A stretch of 64,000 bases of DNA from Seminavis robusta (lineage: Eukaryota; Bacillariophyta; Bacillariophyceae; Naviculales; Naviculaceae): positions 1 through 64,000 of the forward strand of contig CAICTM010000301.1 of the NCBI GenBank assembly GCA_903772945.1, given 5' to 3'. The stretch's first letter is position 1. Each line of letters begins with the position of its first letter. The notes under the pieces were generated by a model. That model had not been told where the DNA came from and ran no database searches. It saw only the letters and a list, made by a program, of their open reading frames with translations. The translations under genes and the position numbers were made by a program. Positions 21,270 through 33,877 of the stretch are shown in pieces.

Positions 21270-21619
21270 GGTGAAGAGGTAGAGAAAATAAAGCAAAGAA
21301 GCAAGGCTAAGCACAACAATGGCAAAGAGTTGACCCAGGAGATGATTTGTGACGATTTGTGAAAAGTTGGAAGCCCCGAGCTCGTCGGTTCAAACGATCC
21401 ACAAATTCAAACAGAAGATTTAGGAGGAACCTAACGAACTTTTTCTCGCGCCAACCGCAAAATGAGCCGTGATCATTAGGGTTCCAAGTATCTTCTCGTG
21501 ACTACATTGACTCAGGACTAAATGCTCCGCACTGGCTTGCTACCGGTAGTAGCCACCGGTAGAATAGCTAGCTAGAGCTCACCAAGGGGGGTTTTAGAGT
21601 AGGGAAATTATCTACGGAA

Positions 21620-22115
21620 GCCAGCCGGGGCCAGGCTTAAGCAAAGAACAGTCGAAATTCAGGACTAGGTTCTGTGGGATCAGGGGCAAGAAATTGAGGA
21701 CCATTACGGGGGGCAAAGGGTTTGGCTTTGCGGGATCCACGGAGACATAAATGGTAGCTTTCACAAGGGCAATTGAGATAGGGTCTGCATGAAGAACATC
21801 ATTTGAGAGTAGGAAAATTGAGTTTTGGAGGCAGTAGCAGAAGCAAGGCGTTGTAAGAGAGTCTTGGCTTGAGGGGCAAGCATGCCATCCACTGAAACAA
21901 CAAAGGGGTGGAAGGAAGCGCGATTGGACTCGCACGCATCTTTATATTTGAAATTTTGTCGCGTTCTTGTTGGGTTAAAACTTTGACGGATCTTTGTTCG
22001 GTAAGAGCACAGTCCAAATCAGTGACACGTACGTCAATAATAGCTGTAGTACCTCGTTCAAACAAGCCGCGAATGGAAAGATCACCACGTAAGAGCTCGG
22101 GGGAGCTAGCGGTCT
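21620..22115 (-). mobile_element. Remnant of the 3' end of a reverse-transcriptase-type (LINE-like) element
   Basis: The minus strand encodes pieces with the pattern RGLFERGTTAIIDVRVTDLD followed by KVLTQQERDKI, FVVSVDGML, KTLLQRLAS and ISIALVKAT. This order (DVRVTD, KVL..E..K, C..R..F.P.VVSVDG, SIA.VRAT) is the pattern I associate with sequence downstream of reverse transcriptase in diatom LINE-like elements. That link is from memory, not a search. The pieces lie in more than one frame, and no RT core or endonuclease is present, so only the 3' end survives. Confidence 0.55.
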
Positions 22116-22499
22116 ATGCTGCCCTTTGCTAGATCTGTCTAGCTAGCTACTAGTAGACTGCTTTGGGTTTGTTTGTGAAATTATGAAGTGTTTATGATGG
22201 CTATCTACAGAGTCAGTGGCTTCGGCATGACTATGTTCTTTCTAGGGGAACAGTCTTGTTGTCAGCTCCTACATGTATCTTGACAACCCTCTTGTCACGA
22301 CTATTGCAAAGCTGGACCAGCAGCACAACAATACTGTAGGCTACCACTGCTATGTTTGGTATTCTCAAAGTAAATCCTCGAGTGGCTGGCATGTATGGTT
22401 CGGTTTCCCCTTAGTTTACTTTGCTATCTATAGATATACGGACTGAAGTACCACTTCCCACTTCCGACCCCAACGTGGCTGAGTTCATCATTCATTCAT
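22116..22499. other. Intergenic stretch, no gene seen
   Basis: 3' flank of the PA-7TM receptor gene. It holds a CTAGCTAG run near 22138 and an ATTCATTCATTC run next to the stop codon. Confidence 0.4.
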
Positions 22500-25264
22500 T
22501 CATTCCAACTCGACCTTTGCCTCTTCTTCGTCACATTCAGCAGCCTCCACTGCACTCGAGACTTTGTGGTTATTGCTCACATCATGGGTTGTAACCGTGT
22601 TCTCATTGTCGCCGGATGATGTTCCACGTTGATTTGAGTCTGCATCATCGCTAATGCCGGAGAAATGGATTGCTGGCGGATTGACACCATTGCTATTATT
22701 TGACTTGTGGTGATCCCCGGACCACAGTTTGCTCCAGATCCCCGAAAATCCACTGGATGTTGCTCGAGTAGGAAGAGACGTCCGTGGGCCTAAACTCCTT
22801 CGAATAGATTGCATGGCTTGGTTCATGTACCTCGGTTTGATGTAGACGAAAAAGTTCCAAAAGCTGCACAGAAGCAAAGAAAGGAGAAGGAGAGCACTTG
22901 CTTGTGAGTCTCATTGGACGGATGCAGACACCAGCCAGCACGGTTGATCAACTTTGCAAACAACTGTTGCTGTGTTCCACTTACCCTTGCAGTGGAACCA
23001 TTGTCGCGGCGGCCAACGTCCAGCCGTACCGCGTAAAGGAACTACCACTGGCCCAGGAGTACTGCAATGCCAGATACACTGGCCAGGTAACGTAGAATGC
23101 CATGAGATACCAGAAACTCTGCCAAAAGACTCTTGATGGCAATCGACTCGCTCCACTGCGCCACTTGGATGCTCTTTGTTCCGTCTGGTAGACACTAAAG
23201 CACATGGTCCCCATGACCATGGTGGCCAGTCCAATTGCCACGGCCACGGGGATATCGGGCCAATACGAGGCGGTATTGTTGCACCAAAGCACCAAACTCC
23301 CATAGAATGGGATTCCCGCAAAGGCAAATGTGAATCCCACGAGAAGTGGCACCCCAAACAAAACGGGACGAATGGAACGGGCTCGTTCTTCTTGCCAACC
23401 ATATGTAATGACCAAAAAGTAGTACACGGCCAAGCTGACATTGATATAGGCCGAGATGGTTCCCATTTGGATCAAGAATGCCTGCGCGGTACAGGTTCCT
23501 TGGTTGCCATGTGCTCCGTAGAAGGGTCCATAGGGATCATCCTCTGGCATGGGAAGAGTCGTCAGGGCATACCCAATGGATCCCAAAATATCAAACACAC
23601 TCAGCACAATGAGCAATTGATTCATGACCTTTTGATGGTCCTCCTTGTAGGCATCATAGATAATATAGGATGATCCGAGAAGTGATAGAATGGCCATGAC
23701 CCTGGGCAGCCATGCCAGTAGTGCCTTTTTGGTGTTGGTGGACGCCCCGGCATATCCCGGTCCAGCGCAGCCACAGACATAATTCATCATTTGCGCGAGT
23801 TGACAATTGGTGGAATCGGCATCAATGCGTGCCGTTTCAAATAGTTTTTGGACTTGCCAGCAATAAATGCCTTGTCCAAAGAGCGGAAACTCCTTGTCGG
23901 GATAGAGGACATCATTGTTGGGACAAAAGTGGCACTTGTTTTCATCGGACGATCCAAAGTCAAACGCCCCCGTGACATCGTCGGGACAAAACTTGCATTC
24001 GGGAAAGACGAGTTCACTGGCACATGTGCGAGCACAGGACTCAATGGCCTTTTGGGCCGTGACCCGACCGACATCTTGCCGATTAAAGAAACAGGCGAGT
24101 GGATCCGGATTGCCATCGTCGTCCGTGGGACAGGAGCGACAAAATCCTTCGGCCATGACTCCACTTGTAATCACAGTATTGTCCTTCATTGTAGCCTACA
24201 CAAGGAATATCGTCAGAGCAGAATTGTTGTTTCCAACAGGCCGTCCCCACATTGGTCACGTTGATGGACAGCCAAGGACCACTACCGAGTACTATTTGTT
24301 GTTGGAGACGTTCGGCGTCATTGTAGGAAATGGAGACGGAGGGAATGTCGGCCGTTTCAAAGTTGGTATTTCCCGTCCATGTTTGATTGTTGGGCGTTCG
24401 TGGCTCGTAGTCTCCGTAAAAGACCACTCCAATGCCGCCCAATGCCTCGCATTTTCGAATGACGTCAATGTAGAGTGTATTGCGTGTCTTGTCATTGACC
24501 AAGCAAATAGCGTCTTTGTTGGGAGAATGATTGTCACACGTTTCTTGACCGTCGTAGATGAGATTGGTGCAATCGACTAAAGGTCCATGGACCACGGATG
24601 GAGGAGAGCCACGCAGTGCCATGCTGTTGATGATTGTTGTTGTGTTGTCAATACTAGTAGTTTCTTCTACTATAGTGAAATGCATGGGAAAGCAAGTTCT
24701 GTCGTCACAGAGAAGACACTCTTCTTGTCCAAAAGTGTTGTGAATGGATGGATTCTGGACACACTCCGTGACATCTTGATAGCAAGGTTGACAGGTTCCA
24801 GTTTGTTCTTCTTCTTCTTGTTGCTGTAGCACCAACTCTCCCATTTCATCTTCTTCCGTGTAGTTGGTGATGGTGGTCAAAATCGCATCGTAATTGCAAA
24901 AGGATTGTCGTTCATCGCAAGAGTTGCTTTCCGAACAATCGTCTCCTGCTTGTGGCTTGATACAGCTGTCCACGCACGATTGTACATCGAGAGTAGTACT
25001 GCTATTACTAGTGTTGTTCCAATTGCTTGCGTGCTGGCTGTTGTCCAAGATACAATCGTCCTCTGTAACAGCCACTCCTTCATTGGGACAAGGCACACAT
25101 GCGCCTTCACTGATGCGACAGTAGTAGTCCAAGACCCAACAGCCACCATTGTCTCCACGGCACTCGGCAAAAAAGTGAACATCTGCTGGTTCTTGCGCCA
25201 ATGACCACGGACTAAACAGTAGTATGACAGCTATGAACGGTAGTAGCTGCTGGCGACCGGCCAT
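22500..25264 (-). CDS. Seven-transmembrane receptor with protease-associated (PA) ectodomain
   Basis: The start at ATG 25264 gives a signal peptide (LLPFIAVILLFSPWSLAQ); an ATG at 25327 would bury it. Cys-rich segments run to about residue 220. Next comes a PA-like domain (LVDCTNLIYDG; CLVNDKTRN; IRKCEALGGIGVVFYG; ADIPSVSISYNDAERLQQQ), more Cys-rich sequence (MAEGFCRSCP, CPDDVTG, CHFCP), then seven membrane spans ending PLQGFWNFFVYIKPRY. An intron at 22864-22984 (GT-AG, 121 bp) interrupts TM7, and joining 22985 to 22863 restores that motif. The frame changes by one base between YCDYKW and MAEGFCRSCP (about 24145-24165) with no plausible intron there, so there is a real indel or an assembly error. 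The (V)PLQGFxNFxVYxxPR end resembles cAMP-receptor-like or stramenopile GPCRs. The C-terminal 100 residues are an acidic cytosolic tail. Ligand unknown. Confidence 0.8.
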
Positions 25265-25954
25265 TGTCGTTGTGTTGTTGCTGCTGTACTTTCCCTCTTT
25301 GACTCTCACTCGTTGCCGTTTGGGCATTGCTGTTCTTCTTATTCTTTGTTGTTGCAGTACAGTATTACTGTGTTATGCGTTCATTGCTTCTTTACCGGTT
25401 GGGATTTACCTGCTGGGTTTGGCCAGTCAAGCAGACAACACAACCGCTTGATGGATTGAAGATCCGATCCGATTCGATTCATCATTCATGCCACAGTTGC
25501 CGGTTGCCTTCCTACAAGGTCGGCATTGATACCGGTACAGTAATGCAGTGCGTGAGAACGCTTTTGGGGCAATCAATGGCAACTGTGAACGACGCATCAA
25601 TCGTGGGCAGTCCCACACCAGACCGCCGGGAGTTGAGAGTTAATTAGAGGGGAAGTCACGTCTTTTTACCTTTTGAGGTCCTCTATAGCTTTTTCTGCGG
25701 ACTGAGATTCAACCCAGCCAGTATTCCATTTCCTGCCCGGGTTGCTTCCTTCCAAGATCTCCTTCCCCCTTCTTGGGTTGTTTTGGTCTGCTCCATGAGC
25801 CCGACCCCCTGGCCTAGTCTGCAACAGAGCACGAGGAGGACCACCCTGACACCTAGTATTAATACGGAGTACCTCCTCTTGGATCAGCCAAGCACCAAGG
25901 AAGTAGTATTTACTCCACTTGAAGCTTCAGTACCCCTGGTTCACATCTACTAGG

Positions 25955-26199
25955 TTCAACTCCAGGCTCAACACCAGGGCACACTCAAGGAGCACCGGAC
26001 CACATGCCTTGTCCACTGGTTGCATGGGAGTCCAGCCACTGCCTCACGGACAAGCATTCAGCACTCAGCACCTGCCTCGGGTTCATCAAAAGGCTCAACT
26101 CCAGCCAGGCAGGCTCAACACCAGGGCACACTCAAGAAAACACCCTTTCCGGACCACTTTCCTTGTGCGTCCACTGGCTGCATGGAGTCGAGTCCAGCT
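25955..26199. repeat. Imperfect direct duplication, about 85-105 bp units
   Basis: Unit 1 (25955-26036) and unit 2 (26094-26199) share TCAACTCCAG, GGCTCAACACCAGGGCACAC, GGACCAC, CCTTG, GTCCACTGG.TGCATGG and GAGTCCAGC in the same order, with small insertions in unit 2. No coding pattern. Confidence 0.7.
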
Positions 26200-26871
26200 A
26201 CTCCCGGCCGGACAAGAGCGAAGCAAGCATGCACCACCTAGCTAGCTGAGCACTTGGCCCTGCTTGCAACGGTACCAAAGACATACCATACCGCAACTCC
26301 ATGAACCCTCTTCAAACTTTGCCATTCCTTCTCTCGGACTCACCCCGCCCAGCCACCATATCACATACATCTGCAAGCAAGACCAACTCCTTCCTGACGA
26401 TACGGTGCTGGGCGAAATCTGTTTGCGAGCAGTCCAGCAGGGCGGGGAAGGGACAATTCAATCCGAATGGAATCGAATCTGTAGTATGATTTAAAGACGA
26501 TTAATCATTCAGTCCCGACAACCACCTTTCTCAGGATCTTCCACTGAAAAATCCAGCTAAGATAGCCAGCAAGCTAGCTAGAGCTGTCTTTGTCCTCTCG
26601 CTCGCCTCTCACCCATTGCTTCCTTCCACTGCAAGATCTCCTTCCCTTCTTGGGCTGTCCGCCCCCTGCAATGCACTGCACTGCTGCCCACGACCAGTGG
26701 AGTCCATCCCCACCCTGCTTTTCTTCCAACAAGTATGGTATCGACTGGACATCTTTGTTGTGCTGATGCCACAACTGGTACCACCAGTACAAACCTTCAC
26801 TGTGCTACTAGTACATGTATCGTGTAGTGCCTGAGTTGACGATATCGTCTGGAAGGCGACTTTAAGGTTCA

Positions 26872-26939
26872 GGTAGTTATGGCAAATTATAGTTTGCAAT
26901 GTAAAGCGTAACTTTAACCCCATAATTACCGCAACTACC
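26872..26939. repeat. 68-bp fold-back element, copy 1
   Basis: Starts GGTAGTTATGG and ends TTACCGCAACTACC, so the termini are inverted repeats. A second 68-bp copy at 60263-60330 starts GGTAGTTGCGGTAA, the exact reverse complement of this copy's right end. The interiors are diverged. The shape suits a very short MITE or a mobile hairpin. No clear target duplication was seen. Confidence 0.6.
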
Positions 26940-27596
26940 CTTCTAAACTGTCTTCCTGGTTCGCAGGCCAAATTGTGAGGCGTCATCAGTGACTCAACGT
27001 CCCAGCCTTGCAGGCTTGTGGGTTGCCGAATCGAATCAGTCGGCTCCATTCAGAGCTGTTGACCGTCCACAGCTGTCCTCTACTGAGTACTGAGTACCGT
27101 ACGTTCTGGGTTTTTATCTCCGAACTGTAAAAGAAGAAAAGTGTCAAATTGAATGCTTAATTAAAAGGTAAGGTATGGTTGATTAAAATTTAATGTGGAT
27201 TCGTACCGGTACTTTGTATTAGAGTCTAACAACGTGACTCTTCTTGGGACTACTTAGTTAGGTACGAGTTGTCGCGACTGCGGCTCGAGGCGTTCTGTAG
27301 AATTTGACAAAGTGCGCACTTTTGAATAGGTGGTAGAGTACACTTATTGGCAGACAGTTAAATCCGAACTCTTGTGCTCCTAGCAGCTTCCTGCCAGGGA
27401 TCTGTTGTCAATGCGAATTGATGTGCTTCTCGTTTTTTTTTGCAACATGCTCACATTATCTTCCAAGCTATTTTCAAGCTATTTCAGCATCTCATCCACC
27501 TCCTCTGTCCAACCCGTCCACACCATACATCGTAGTCCCCTCTAACCCATAGTAACGTTTCCTGTTTACAAAAGAACAATTTAGTCTAGCCTAACC

Positions 27597-30500
27597 ATGA
27601 TGGACGAAGTCAAGTTCCAAAGCACACCGACGGCCGCAGCTGCCAACGGAGGAGGTCTCAAAGGATCTTCGTCTACGACGGATTCTCCTGGAGTTGGCAG
27701 TGATGATAACAGGAATTCTTCCAGTGGTAGTGGACAAGCCTCGTCAAGACATACGTCGCTCTCGTCGTCCAACAACAACACCCAAAGCTTGTCTCCGGAA
27801 GAACAATGCCATCCCTCATGGCCATTGTCCAAGATTGTCACGGCGCGTCTCTTGTTTGGACTGCTCTTGACGGCCGTCGGGATTGTCTTGGCGTTTGAAG
27901 CCTATTCGTTCCTCACAAAGAGTGAAGCCGCGTTGGCGGAAACCCAATTTGCATCCATTGCCGAACGCGCTTTGTCCAGTGCCCAAGCGATTGTCCTGCG
28001 CAAACGCAAAGGCGCCGTGACCTTGGCGAGTGTCTATGCGAATGTCCATCCACACGCCCGCGATTGGCCCAATGTCGCCGTCGATGGAATTCCCGAAATC
28101 ATGAAGCATGTCATTGATACCAGTGATGGCCGTGGTACTGCGTTCATGCCCATGCTGCAGCCGCATCAAGTTGCCGATTGGGAACTATTTGCGTACAACT
28201 ACTATACGTCGGAACAACAACGACGACCACCTTTGAATTTGACATTGTTCAATAGTAGTTTTGGTTTTGGCATTTGGGCCCGGGATCCTACACTCAACAA
28301 CACGGACAAACGCTATCACGACACCACGGGGGAATCTCCCTGGGGCAGTCCGTACACGTTCTTGGCACCCGTCTTTCAAGGACAAGCACCGGGCATGCCC
28401 AAAGTACGACTGTGGAATTATCATGCCGACAAGAGTCGGGGCATCATGATGGATGATATCTACGAGTGTTCTCAAAAACTTACCACGTTTGCAGACAAGA
28501 GCTGCAGTGCCATTAACGATGCCTTTTTCCTCATTGCCATTCCACAATCCAATGGACCGGCCGCCTTTTTACAAGAACCCATCTATCCAGCCACCACATC
28601 CACCAACTTGACGGGGTTTGTCGTCTCGGTCATTTTGTGGAGTGATACATTGGAACAGGTTGTGGCGGATGAAGTCAGTGGGGTCGATTGTATTCTGAAT
28701 ACTGCCACCCAAAGTTTTACCTATCATATTCATCAAGGTGTGGCCACCTACATGTAAGTACATTTGTTCTACATGTATAGTGTGCAAGTACTTGTACCAT
28801 CTCACATCGTCATCATCTTTCATCATTCATTACTGTATGTAGTGGCAAAGGAGACCTGCACGATCCAGACTACTCTCACTTTGGAGAAACCATTGTCTTG
28901 ACGGGCCAAGACTTGTTTACCGAGGCATCCGCAACGTACAATTTAACACTCTATCCATCCGCAGACTACTTTCACGTATACAGTACGGACAATCCAAAAG
29001 TGGCGACCATTGGAGCGGCATGTATCATTGTCTTTACCAGTATTGCCTTTCTGCTCTATGATGCCATTGTGCGAAGAGTCGTACGAGACAAACAAGCCAT
29101 ACTGGATGCCAAACGACAGGTATGATGTCATTATTGTTTCTATCTATACTGTGTACATGTCATGAAATGAATTGCACTCACCATGCATTCTATATGGTTC
29201 ATTGGATACTAGTTCATGAGATTCGTTTCACACGAGGTAAGCTCCCTACTAGTATGGCACACTGCTGCCTCCATCCCATCACTCACCTTTTTGCATATAT
29301 CTGATGTGGATCCTATAGGTTCGCACCCCACTCAACTCGGTTGTCATGGGATTGAAGTTATTGCAAGAAGAGATTGTCACCTTATTTGGTGCAACTCATG
29401 GCCAGCAGCAGCAATCCTCATCATTAGTGTTGGATGATAACCACGGCAATAGCAGGAACGACACAACCAAGAGGACGACGACATCGACAAAAGAAGCACA
29501 AATGGGAGCTCTGACAGACTTGTCTCATGAAATCATTGGGAGTGCCGAAAGTGCCGTGGCGGTGCTCAATGATTTGCTCAACTACGATAGGATCGAGAGG
29601 GGAGACTTGCCGCTCGAAATCTCCATTGTCAGTATTTGGAAGGTCATTGAAGCGACCTTTGCTGAATTCAAAGTACCGTATCAAGCAAAGGGAGTCAAGT
29701 TTGAACTGGATTTCAGTCAATTGATTGATGGCGGGGAAGACCAATCCAACTTTGGTGACGTGGAGGGCGGTGGTGTGCGACCGACTGCCCAACCAATCAA
29801 AAGTTGCAAACACCTGCCTCGGAGTGCACTCGAACGAAGGGTTATTGGCGATTCCATCCGCATTTCTCAAGTGATACGGAATCTAGTCAGTAATGCAATG
29901 AAGTTCACACCAACAGGAGGTACGTACGAATCGAATCAACAGTTCCGATGAGAACTTTGGTGTGCGTGGGAGTTTGGTTTCGGACATGACTCTATCTCAC
30001 TCTGAATCTCATCACCACCAATAGGCAATGTCACGGTCATGGTTTCGTGGGTGCGGCCTACTCAACATGACGAAAGCAAAGCAAGTCTCGAAGAGTTCAG
30101 CTTGAATAACTGTCCAGATACCGTAAAACTCAAACAGAGTGGCAAGCTTCTTGTGGCCGTGAAAGATACCGGAGCAGGCATGAAGCCAGACCAAGTACAA
30201 AACTTGTTTCGCCCCGGTGTGCAGTTTGACGTTAATGAACTTCAGGCTGGAAAGGGAAGCGGTTTGGGATTGTATATTGCCAAGGGAATTTGCGAACACC
30301 ATTGTGGTACGCTAACAGCCGCTTCCGACGGTCGTGGGAAAGGAACTACTATTACGATGTCTCTTCCTTTGTACCATGTGCCCGATGAAGCGCTGCCGGA
30401 AAGCCTGAAGCGTCTACAGCTGGGCAAAGTACAGAATAGTACGTCGCTCCTGAGCACTGAGAAGCTGCAACAAGCCAATTCTTCGTTATCGGCATCGAAC

Positions 30501-30926
30501 CGATGGAATGACTCGCTTCGTATCCTGATTGTCGACGACGCCCATATGAACCGGAAGATTCTTACCAAGCTGCTCGGTAACCGTGGACATGAATGCGATC
30601 AAGCCGAAAACGGGGTGGAGGCGGTGAAGATGGTGAAGAAATCGCTGGGTAGTGGGGAGTCGGCAGAAACGTATGACACAATCCTAATGGATTATGAAAT
30701 GCCCATAAAGAATGGGCCTGACGCTGTGAAAGATATTCGGGCTCTTGGTTGTGATAGTTTTGTGATCGGTGTCACGGGCAACATCCTTCCGGAAGACCAG
30801 GCTCATTTCAAGGAGTGCGGGGCGAATTGGGTGTTTCCAAAGCCCTTACGAATAGAAGATCTTGAATCTATCTGGGACGAATATGGCATCACAGGGCGGC
30901 GCCGTTCCGTTGAGGAGAACGCGTGA
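27597..30926 (+). CDS. Hybrid histidine kinase with CHASE-like sensor (five exons)
   Basis: Exons: 27597-28753, 28843-29119, 29213-29236, 29319-29919, 30025-30926; total 2961 bases, 986 residues, all GT-AG. Residues 1-75 are Ser-rich and cytosolic. TM1 is at about 79-105 and TM2 at about 438-461, enclosing an extracellular CHASE-like sensor of about 330 residues. Exon 3 is only 24 bases and encodes FMRFVSHE; the join to exon 4 gives the H-box SHEVRTPLNS, with phospho-accepting His485. The ATPase has its N-box at RNLVSNAMKFTPTGG, G1 at DTGAGM and G2 at GKGSGLGL. The receiver domain (about 850-970) has VDD, phosphoacceptor Asp909 in LMDYEMP, VTGN and the Lys of PKPL. All catalytic motifs are intact. 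Role: membrane sensor feeding a His-Asp phosphorelay. Ligand unknown. Confidence 0.93.
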
Positions 30927-31645
30927 GAGACGAATGTTATTGTCAAGAACCGGAGATCGACTTCAACAATGGAGTCGATTGTCGGCCATTGAAGTTGGTC
31001 GATTTGGAGGTGTTTCCAGGAGGAATTGCTGTTTGTCATTGCATACCAAAAGGCTCAATCCACTTTCCTGCCTGTACATGCACATACATTCACATAGATA
31101 CTGTCATACATAATAGATAGTAACACTCCTTTTTCTATGAACGAGCTTTTTGCTGCTACCTTGGATGCCCACAATGAATGCTTGAGGGGAAAACGCATGA
31201 TGGTTTTCCCACGAGATAAAGACCCGAGTCACTCAACTGTTGATCGCGCTGCAGCTTGGAGTCGCCTGCTTCAGGCTATGCTCAACCTCCCAACGTTACA
31301 GCCAACGATGCTTCGCCACTCAACAGATGTACTCTGTCCGACAGCAGTGCCTTTGCCCGCTTGACTGCGCTTTTGTGCAACCGGCAGGGATGGCTCGTAG
31401 GTTGCCACGTTGCCACAGCAATTTGCCCACTTCCTAGTAGGCCTTTCATACTCATCTATCTTTCGTACTGGCTCCTTTGCTTAGGTTGGATCTTTCTTTT
31501 GGTTGCTTTGGAGAAAACCTAAGATCTAGCTAGCTATAGTAGTGGCAAATGTCTGTTGCTAGCATAGTTACAGATTGTCAAGCATGTGACGGAAAAACCA
31601 AGCATGGTTCTGGCAGGAGATCAACTTTGCATTCTCAAATACATG
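30927..31645. other. Intergenic stretch between convergent genes
   Basis: 3' flanks of the histidine kinase (plus) and LRR gene 2 (minus). No gene recognised; CTAGCTAG near 31528. Confidence 0.4.
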
Positions 31646-33877
31646 CTATAAATCGCAAGAACAACCACAGCCACACAACATGCTGCTCCCACCACAATCA
31701 AATGAGAATCCATAGGGTCCTTCACAAGGGCTCAAGCTGGTGCCAATGCAGGTACCATTCACATTACACAAAGCATCTGGTACAGTCCCAAATAATCCCG
31801 GGTTCCCTTCCAGCTTTAGTGTATGCAGAAATGGTTGCAACCCAGAGAGCTCCCATGGTATCGCCCCAGTTAGGGAGTTATTGGCAACATTCAGTCGACC
31901 CATGGAAGTCAGCTGTCCAAATTCGCGAGGAATTTGTCCGCTGAGCATGTTGTTTTGCAATTCAAGCTTTTGCAACAACGTCAAAAGCCCCAGCTGGGTT
32001 GGGATGGCCCCAGAGAGGAACTGGTTGTTTTGTAAAGTCAAAAACCCAGCCAGAGTTGTCAGCTGTCCGAATTCCGATGGGATCTGCCCTGAAAATTGAT
32101 TCTCTCGCAGCGACAGTATCGTGAGGGAGGTAAGTAACCCAACTTCACTGGGAAGGGCCCCAGAATGGATGTTCTGGGATACAGAGAACATGCCCAAGCT
32201 GGTCAAACGACCTAGTTCTGTTGGCAGACTCCCCGAAAACTGGTTGCCCATCAATGTTAGCCAGCTTAGTTGTCGCAATTGACCAATCTCTGTGGGTATT
32301 GTTCCTGCAGAGAAATGAATTCAATCGTTACCAAAAATTCCAGAATGAGTTTGCATGCAAGCAACCATCAAGAATGAACCAGAACACCAAACAGACAATT
32401 TGAACTTACCCGTGTGTTGGCAGCCGTCCATAATGAGCCATTTCAGCTTGGACATGGCGGCAATGGTGGTGGGAATAAAGCCATGGAGATTGGGGTTGCC
32501 ACTGGTAAAGAATGTTTCTAGATTTGTGAGTTGCCAAAGTTCGGTGGGAAAGACTCCCTGATGATTGTTGTCACTCAATCCAAGACCTCGAAGGTTCGTC
32601 AGTAGACCTATTTCGGTAGGAATACTTCCAGCATTCTTCTGGACATTAATGACCAATCCCTCCAGCTCTGTGAGTTGCCCCACTTGTTGGGGAATAGTAC
32701 CTTCTAGTCGATTGACTCCGATGGACAAGGTTTTGAGTGTTGTCAAGAGATACAATTCATCGGGTTGGAATCCCACCAGATTGTTTTGATCGAGCCAGAG
32801 ATTTTGATAGAGTCCTTCTTTATTGCAGACTGTGGGTGGTGGTTCTGTAGGAGGAAAGAACTCGGATAGGTACCCCGGATAGTGTTTGGCCAGCTTTTGC
32901 TTCATAGCAAAGGATGACATGGTGTACCAATCACATTCATGGACAGTGTGGTTGAGCCAATGTGTATTGGTGTTCCAATTCTCACCATTGGTTGCAAAGT
33001 AGAGTGTGGCAAGAGCAAATCTTTGAACGATACGGCGGTCTGTGTACTCCACTGACAACAATAAGTCAAGGTCATCGATGAGCCATTGGTATGCTTTGGA
33101 TGGAGGTGATTCTGGTTCCTCCATGATGGCATCAATGGTTGCATCCGGGAAGAGCGACAAGATGGATGCTTCCAGAGTCGTGGGGGCACTGGAAGGGAGA
33201 TTGTTGTCATTATTAGTGGTGGGCATCGACTGAGTTGTACGAGACTCGCTGTTATCCTTCTTGATGGAAGGGACAGTGAATGCCAGAAATATCATAATGA
33301 GAGCAATGAAAAGAACGATTCCAATTAAAATGGCAGTCTTGACTTGCTTGGCTCGCTGCTGCTTCCTTCTTTGGTGTTCACGTGCATCAAAATTTTGTGC
33401 GCGAGGTAAATCGGGTCTGGCATGACTATTGGAGATATCATCGTCTTGGTCGTGTACCAAGTTTGCTACCGCTAAGCCCGTGTAGTCGAGTGGTCGATCA
33501 CTGTTTGCACCAGTATTAGTGTTATCGTCTTGTTCTTCTGTGGAGAGATTGGGTCCAGCCTCTGCAAATGCTCCTGGGACATCCGTGTCGTCTTCCAATT
33601 CCAGTTCTGGAGAGGCTCGAGATAACTTGGCCAGGACTGGATCTTCAGTACCGGTACTAGTACTAGTATCCTCTACTAGGATATCGCCCGCTGAAGGATT
33701 AGGCTCAGGCTCAGGCGAAGGCTCAGGACAAGGTTCTCCCGAGAAGCCACTGCCAGTGCTGGTACTACTACTAGATGCATGGGTATCGCTAGCCAACTCG
33801 GTAGTCCCTCGGCAACTCCTCCTAGTCACAATATCCATCAGATCAAAGTCATCTTCGTTCCTGCAGGTAGCCTTCAT
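31646..33877 (-). CDS. Membrane-anchored leucine-rich repeat protein 2 (two exons)
   Basis: Exons 33877-32410 and 32304-31646 with a GT-AG intron of 105 bp. The join (HTG/TIPTEIG) keeps the LRR register and gives 708 residues. The frame extends upstream to a TTG and would include a hydrophobic stretch, but the ATG at 33877 is the first ATG. Residues 1-185 are disordered and acidic. The membrane span is at about 190-215 (AILIGIVLFIALIMIFLAF). A capping domain as in LRR protein 1 follows (AYQWL, QRFALATLYFAT, HECDW), then about 12 LRRs of the LxGxIPxELGxLT type and a Cys-rich end (LCGCGCSCDL). Same architecture as LRR protein 1 but half the length. It lies on the same strand as GABA-B-like receptor 2 next door. 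Confidence 0.88.

Larger units (their letters stand above)
25265..27596. other. Long divergent intergenic region with local repeats
   Basis: Should hold the promoters of the PA-7TM receptor (minus) and the histidine kinase (plus). It contains an imperfect duplication (25955-26036 and 26094-26199), a related word pair (TTGCTTCCTTCCA..AAGATCTCCTTCCC) at about 25742 and 26617, a 68-bp fold-back element at 26872-26939, and TACCGGTA at about 25531 and 27205. No gene is supported. Confidence 0.5.
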
